A stretch of 64,000 nt of DNA, taken from contig JASXTE010000011.1 in the NCBI GenBank assembly GCA_030280995.1, positions 7,881,501 through 7,945,500 on the forward strand, given 5' to 3'. This DNA comes from Hemileia vastatrix. Lineage: Eukaryota; Basidiomycota; Pucciniomycetes; Pucciniales; Zaghouaniaceae. The position numbers were made by a program, and so were the translations under genes. Below the pieces are notes generated by a model. That model was not told the origin of the DNA. It was given only the letters and a program-made list of their open reading frames with translations, and searched no databases. This document shows, piece by piece, positions 59,737-64,000 of the stretch (position 1 is its first letter; every line of letters starts with the position of its first letter).

Positions 59737-62700
59737 TTCTTTTTGTACTTTTTCAACAGAGTAGGCAGATTTGAAATCTCCTTTCAAGGTATCCATGCAT
59801 CATGTTCAGATGATTTGTTCTTATATCTTAATAAATATTCAGTACCTCTTTCAGAAGTGATAATTCTATCATTGAGAATTTTATCAATTTCTGCTGTTTC
59901 TGTGACTTCCTGAGGGTTTTTCTTAGGTCTTCCCCTTCTTTTGGGAAATAAGTCACTGTTGGAAGTATAAGGCTTAAGCAAAGAAATGAGAAAAACAGGA
60001 TGTTTCCTATCATGTGGAGAATACAATACAACTTCTACTGCATTATCACCAACCATTCTTTTAACAACAAATGGTCCTACAAAAGGATCTTTTAATTTTT
60101 GGTTACCCTGTGAATTGAAATGGACAGTAGAGATCAGCACTTCATCACCCTTGTTAAATGTGTATTCTTTATGGGATCTATCCCATCTTTTCTTTTCATA
60201 TTCAAATGCTTTATCAATACAGCTCTGAGCATGTTTTCTGCATAGCTGTTGCATTTGCATGAAAGATTTTACACCAGGGTGTAGTTCCAACTTAGGTAAC
60301 TTATTATTGAGAATCTGAGCAGGAGTGTTTGGGGCATAACCTAACCAAAGCTCAAAAGGCTTTTTCTCAGTGACAGAATGAACAGTGCTATTATATGCAA
60401 ATTCAAGACCAGTAAATAGAGTGACCCAATCATGAGTAAATCTGTCATTGTCTTTATATTCTAAACCAAAGGCACAATACCTTCTAATCATATCTTCCAG
60501 AGTTTGAATCATTCTCTCAGCTAGACCATCAGTCTGAGGATGGTGAGCTGTAGACAATTTTAACTCACAGCCACAAATATCCATCAAAGAGGTCCCTAAC
60601 TCAGAAGTGAATTTTGGATCCCTATCAGAGATAATGGCTTTTGGAAAACCAATAATATTAAACATGTAAGACCACCATAAGAAAGCTAATTCTTTGGTGG
60701 ATACATCTTTGTGGTTTGGAATAAATTTGCACATTTTTGTGAATCTATCTACTATTACCCAACAAGAGTTAAAGCTGTCTTTACCTGCAACAGGAAGACC
60801 AGTGACAAAATCCATATTAATGATTTGCCAGGGAGCATTAGGTGCTTCAATATGTTGTAATAACCCTGCTCTCTTACCTGTTAACCTTTTAGATTTTTGG
60901 CAGGAATCACAAGATTCAACATATAATTTTGTGTCTTCAGACATATTAGCCCACCATGCAGTGTTTTTGATTCTAATCAATATTTTTTCAAGATCAAAAT
61001 GACCAGCTAATATGTCATCATAACAAAGTTTGGGGATAGTTTCTTTCATAGAAGGAGGAATTACAATTACATTAGTAAATTTTCTTCTATAATATATATA
61101 ACCATCTTCAATAGAAAACTTTCCTTTATTCAAAGCATTTTGATACTTTTCAGGAAGAGTTTTTATTAATGCTTGAATTGAAGCATTCTTAGGATCATTT
61201 AAGATAGTAACCAATTTATTTAAATCAGAATCCTTATCATATGAATCCAGTATTAATTGTAATAACTCCTCTTCCATATCAACTATAAATATACCATGGA
61301 TATGAACAGTATCATCTTCAGGTACATAAGCAGGATTTGAGTCATTATTTGGCAGAGGCAATCTGGAGAGCATATCAACATTGGAGTGAACATTTCCAGG
61401 TCTATGGATAATTGTCATCCGTCCTCTGTATTCTTGAACAGCAAGTTGCCACCTGAACATATGTCTGTTAGGTGTCTTCAGGTTTAAGAGGGACTTCACA
61501 GCACTACAGTCAGTTACCAACTCAAATTTTTGGTCATCCAAATAGTAATGAAGCTTCTCAAGAGCCCAAACAACTACTAAGCACTCCAATTGAGTGGCAC
61601 CATATTTCAATTCACTATTTCTTAAGGTTCTTGAAATATAACAAATTACAACTTCTGATGATTTATCATTAATAATTTGCTTCTGGTGAAGGGCAGCACC
61701 CAGACCAATAAAGCTAGCATCTGTATATAGGACAAATGGCTTGTTAAAATCTGGAAGAGCCAATATAAGGGCTGTCATTAAGCAACTTTTTAATGTATCA
61801 AAAGCTTTTTGACAGTCATTATTCCAGAGAAAAGCAACATCTTTTCTGGTCAGTTTTGTAAAAGGCAAGGCTATGACCTGATAATTTTTAATATATTGTC
61901 TATAATAGCCACACATACCCAAAAAACTTTGGATTTCTCTTACAGAATTTGGTGCTTTCACATTTTGAATGGCAGCAACTTTGTTATGGTCTACACAAAT
62001 TTGTAAGCCTGACACAACATGGCCAAGGACTTTCAAAGATTGAAAACCAAATTTACACTTTTTTATAGATAAGGTCATATTGACTTCATCCATTTTTTGG
62101 AAAACTCTATTCAAGTGTCATATGTTCATCAAAAGTTTTAGAAAAAACAATAATATCATCAATATAAACCATGAGCCAACCTTCAATAATTTCTTGATGG
62201 AAAGTGTTATCCATAACTTTTTGGAAAACTGAAGGAGCATTTTTAGGGCCAAATGGCATCCTAACATACTTATATATTTCCATATGAGGAGAAATAAGCA
62301 GAAAAATTTGAGAATTTTTCTCAACTGGAATATGATGATAACCTTTATTACCATCCAGACAACTAATAAATTTTGCACCTTGCAAGGTAGCATGTATTGA
62401 ATTAATTCTGGGTAAAGGGTAAATATCATCAACAGTATAAGTTTTTAAAGCTCTGTAATCTCCACATAATCTAGCTTTATCTTTTTCATAAGAAATCAAG
62501 ACTGGGGAGATGACACAATATTTGGGGGTGACATCCACTTTCTCAATGATATTCATTTTTAATAATGTTTCAATATTATCTTCAATATCCTTTCTTTTTG
62601 TTGGAGAAGCAGGATATGGTTTTTTCTTAAGACTAGGAGGAATATCACTCAAGTTACCGGATAAGGTAATTTTCATCTCTTCCTGAACAATTCCCAAGAC

Positions 62701-62997
62701 ATGAGAACCATGAGCAAAAGCCATAGAGAAAGAGGTAATAGAGGCAACAATAGAATCTTTTTGTTCACTAGTCAACTGATCCCCAAAAGAAGCAGTATTT
62801 ATTTCATGTAATAAATCATCCATTTCAGTTGTTGTTCTACCCTTACACTGGATCAGTGAGTTATAAGATTTCAACAAATGCCCAGAAGTTCTAGGAGAGG
62901 AAATTTTTAATTTCCCTTTCCCATTCATTCCTAAGGTAAAGCAATTATTTGCTGGGTCCAGTTTCACACCAAACATGGTTAAAATATTACTTCCCAT
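59737..62997 (-). pseudogene. pol: A4 RT-RNase H-integrase-chromodomain, three lesions
   Basis: RT with LCGDYRAL, MPFGPKNAPSVF and YIDD (near 62151-62171). A 2-base deletion near 62110 separates it from the next 776-codon frame. RNase H has DASFIGLG, then GATQLECL and VTDCSA. The integrase zinc domain has only its first His position changed (CYDD for CHDD), with H...CDSC intact. Catalytic boxes NMDF (~60815), SDRDPKF (~60620) and HHPQTDGLAE (~60530) are complete, and the GPF motif is at ~60070. The chromodomain (EIDKIL...YLLRYKNKSSEHDAW) is cut by TGA at ~59784; homology runs on to TAG 59739-59737. Chromodomains direct integration to modified chromatin in related elements. Confidence 0.92.
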
Positions 62998-63003
62998 AAT
63001 AAA

Positions 63004-64000
63004 CTAATTGTTTAAATTATCATTCTTCATGACAACCAACTCACAAATAGCTCTGACAAAACCACCATTATATTTGAAGAATACAGAGGTTTTGTATTTT
63101 GCAATAGGAAATAAGGTAGAATCATACCCTCTCCATTTTTCAGAAGTTATAGGTAATAATTTACTCAAATATTCCTTATCCACTGAAGCCAAAGCTTTTT
63201 CAGACACTACACTTCCTCCAGCACCAGAATCAAGAACTACATCAACATTTTTACCATTAATGATAACAGGTGCCTTCAAAGGGGATATAGGAATAGAATT
63301 GTTAGTAATATCTTTAATTATCTCAGCATTTTCTACTGAAGATAAATTCAATACACATTCTTTAGATATATTATTTAAATAATGGACATCTTGTTCCAAC
63401 ATTAAAACATCTTTAATAGAATCATTGTCATAGAAGATATTACTTTCACAGTCACTGGAAGAATTATTGACATCAAGTTCAACTTCATCAGTGTCTTCAT
63501 TTTGTTCAACAAGATAAATTTTCTTGTCACAAACATGACCCTTCTGCCACGGTTTGTTACATTTATAACAAGTATTTGTTGCATATTTTTTAGGTGCAAC
63601 TGGGGCAGAGGGTTTACCAGATTTTTCTGGGAGCTTTGTAGAAGGTTTATTCTGATCATTATAAGATTTACCAAGGTAATTCTTTGGTTCATATCTATGG
63701 TTGAGTAGTACCTCATTACAGATATTAATGAAAGAAGAACTTTCCCTTACATGCTCAGTTCTAGCCACAATCAAATCCCTAAGAGAATTTGGTAATTTAT
63801 ACAAGATTTTATCTCTCCAAATATCATAATCCATCTTTGGATCAATTGCTCTAAGGATTTTTGTTATTTTCATCAGAAAAACAATGGGCTTTTCAACAGA
63901 GGAGGATACATATCTAGTATTCTCATACAGTCTCTGTTGAGATAACCTGAATTTTGAACCACCAAACTGATTCTCAATCAAGGATTTCCAATCATTCCAT
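63004..64000 (-). pseudogene. gag: A4 gag C-terminal part and protease
   Basis: Open over 326 codons to a TAG at ~63004, where A1 has TGG (Trp), so pol continues in the same frame beyond it. The knuckle C-x2-C-x7-H-x-C lies near 63535-63580, a form known from chromoviruses. Protease DSGAGGS is near 63214-63235. Gag and protease are fused in one frame here. The gag N-terminus is outside the window. Confidence 0.9.

Larger units (their letters stand above)
58567..64000 (-). mobile_element. Chromovirus A4, best preserved copy, continues beyond window
   Basis: Minus strand: gag (entering from the right edge), protease, RT, RNase H, integrase, chromodomain, purine tract, 3' LTR. It serves as the reference for A1, A2, A3 and E. 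Only a handful of lesions are visible: one TAG for Trp, one 2-base deletion and one late TGA. Confidence 0.92.

Noticed and set aside
1..64000. Directed C-to-T hypermutation (RIP-like) of the retroelements
   Set aside because: Some stops are CAG to TAG or TGG to TAG, but others are G-to-T, T-to-A or indels; no consistent dinucleotide bias could be shown by eye.

Overview
The window is eukaryotic, AT-rich and almost entirely transposon. The evidence is spliceosomal introns (GTAAGT...YAG), LTR retrotransposons with tRNA-type primer sites, and PIF/Harbinger-type DDE transposons. Short introns, chromodomain Ty3/gypsy elements, a second gypsy lineage with a GGIKGP motif beside the RT active site, and a multi-intron cysteine-rich secreted protein fit a large-genome basidiomycete. 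A rust fungus (Pucciniales) is my best guess; this is inference, not a database result.

Layout. 1-865: end of a B-type LTR. 866-9300: chromovirus A1 (+), with a small DNA-transposon derivative in its 3' LTR. 9301-13429: a non-LTR island holding a TTAA-flanked element, a long foldback element and the only gene that looks intact, a 5-exon, 142-residue secreted protein at 12296-13051. 13430-24994: Harbinger H1, its transposase split by the nested chromovirus A2 (-, 14641-24431, perfect 5-bp target duplication), which itself contains a solo LTR. 24995-31841: two internally deleted chromovirus relics (A3 and E, both -) with another B-type LTR between them. 31843-35150: Harbinger H2, a deleted derivative carrying a 123-bp minisatellite. 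35153-37740: 5' part of gypsy element B3 (-). 37741-42720: element C (+), a gag-only relative. 42721-45981: AT-rich DNA with a decayed multi-exon host-type gene (-). 45982-58295: 12.3-kb gypsy element D (+). 58567-64000: chromovirus A4 (-), running off the window.

Two retrotransposon lineages dominate. The A/E lineage encodes coiled-coil gag, a CCHC-like knuckle, DSGA protease, YIDD reverse transcriptase, RNase H, HHCC/DDE integrase with a GPF motif, and a C-terminal chromodomain. The B/C/D lineage shares a gag, a primer-site region and the last ~110 bp of its LTRs. All coding copies carry stops or frameshifts, so none looks autonomous here.

The most unusual content is in element D. The 2.7 kb between integrase and 3' LTR is coding-like on the ANTISENSE strand: a six-cysteine finger protein with a 48-bp intron, and a Ser/Pro/Arg-rich ~480-residue protein. 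C and D also share paired hairpins after their coding regions, one with a compensatory base change. Nearly all ORFs inside LTRs look like chance readings.
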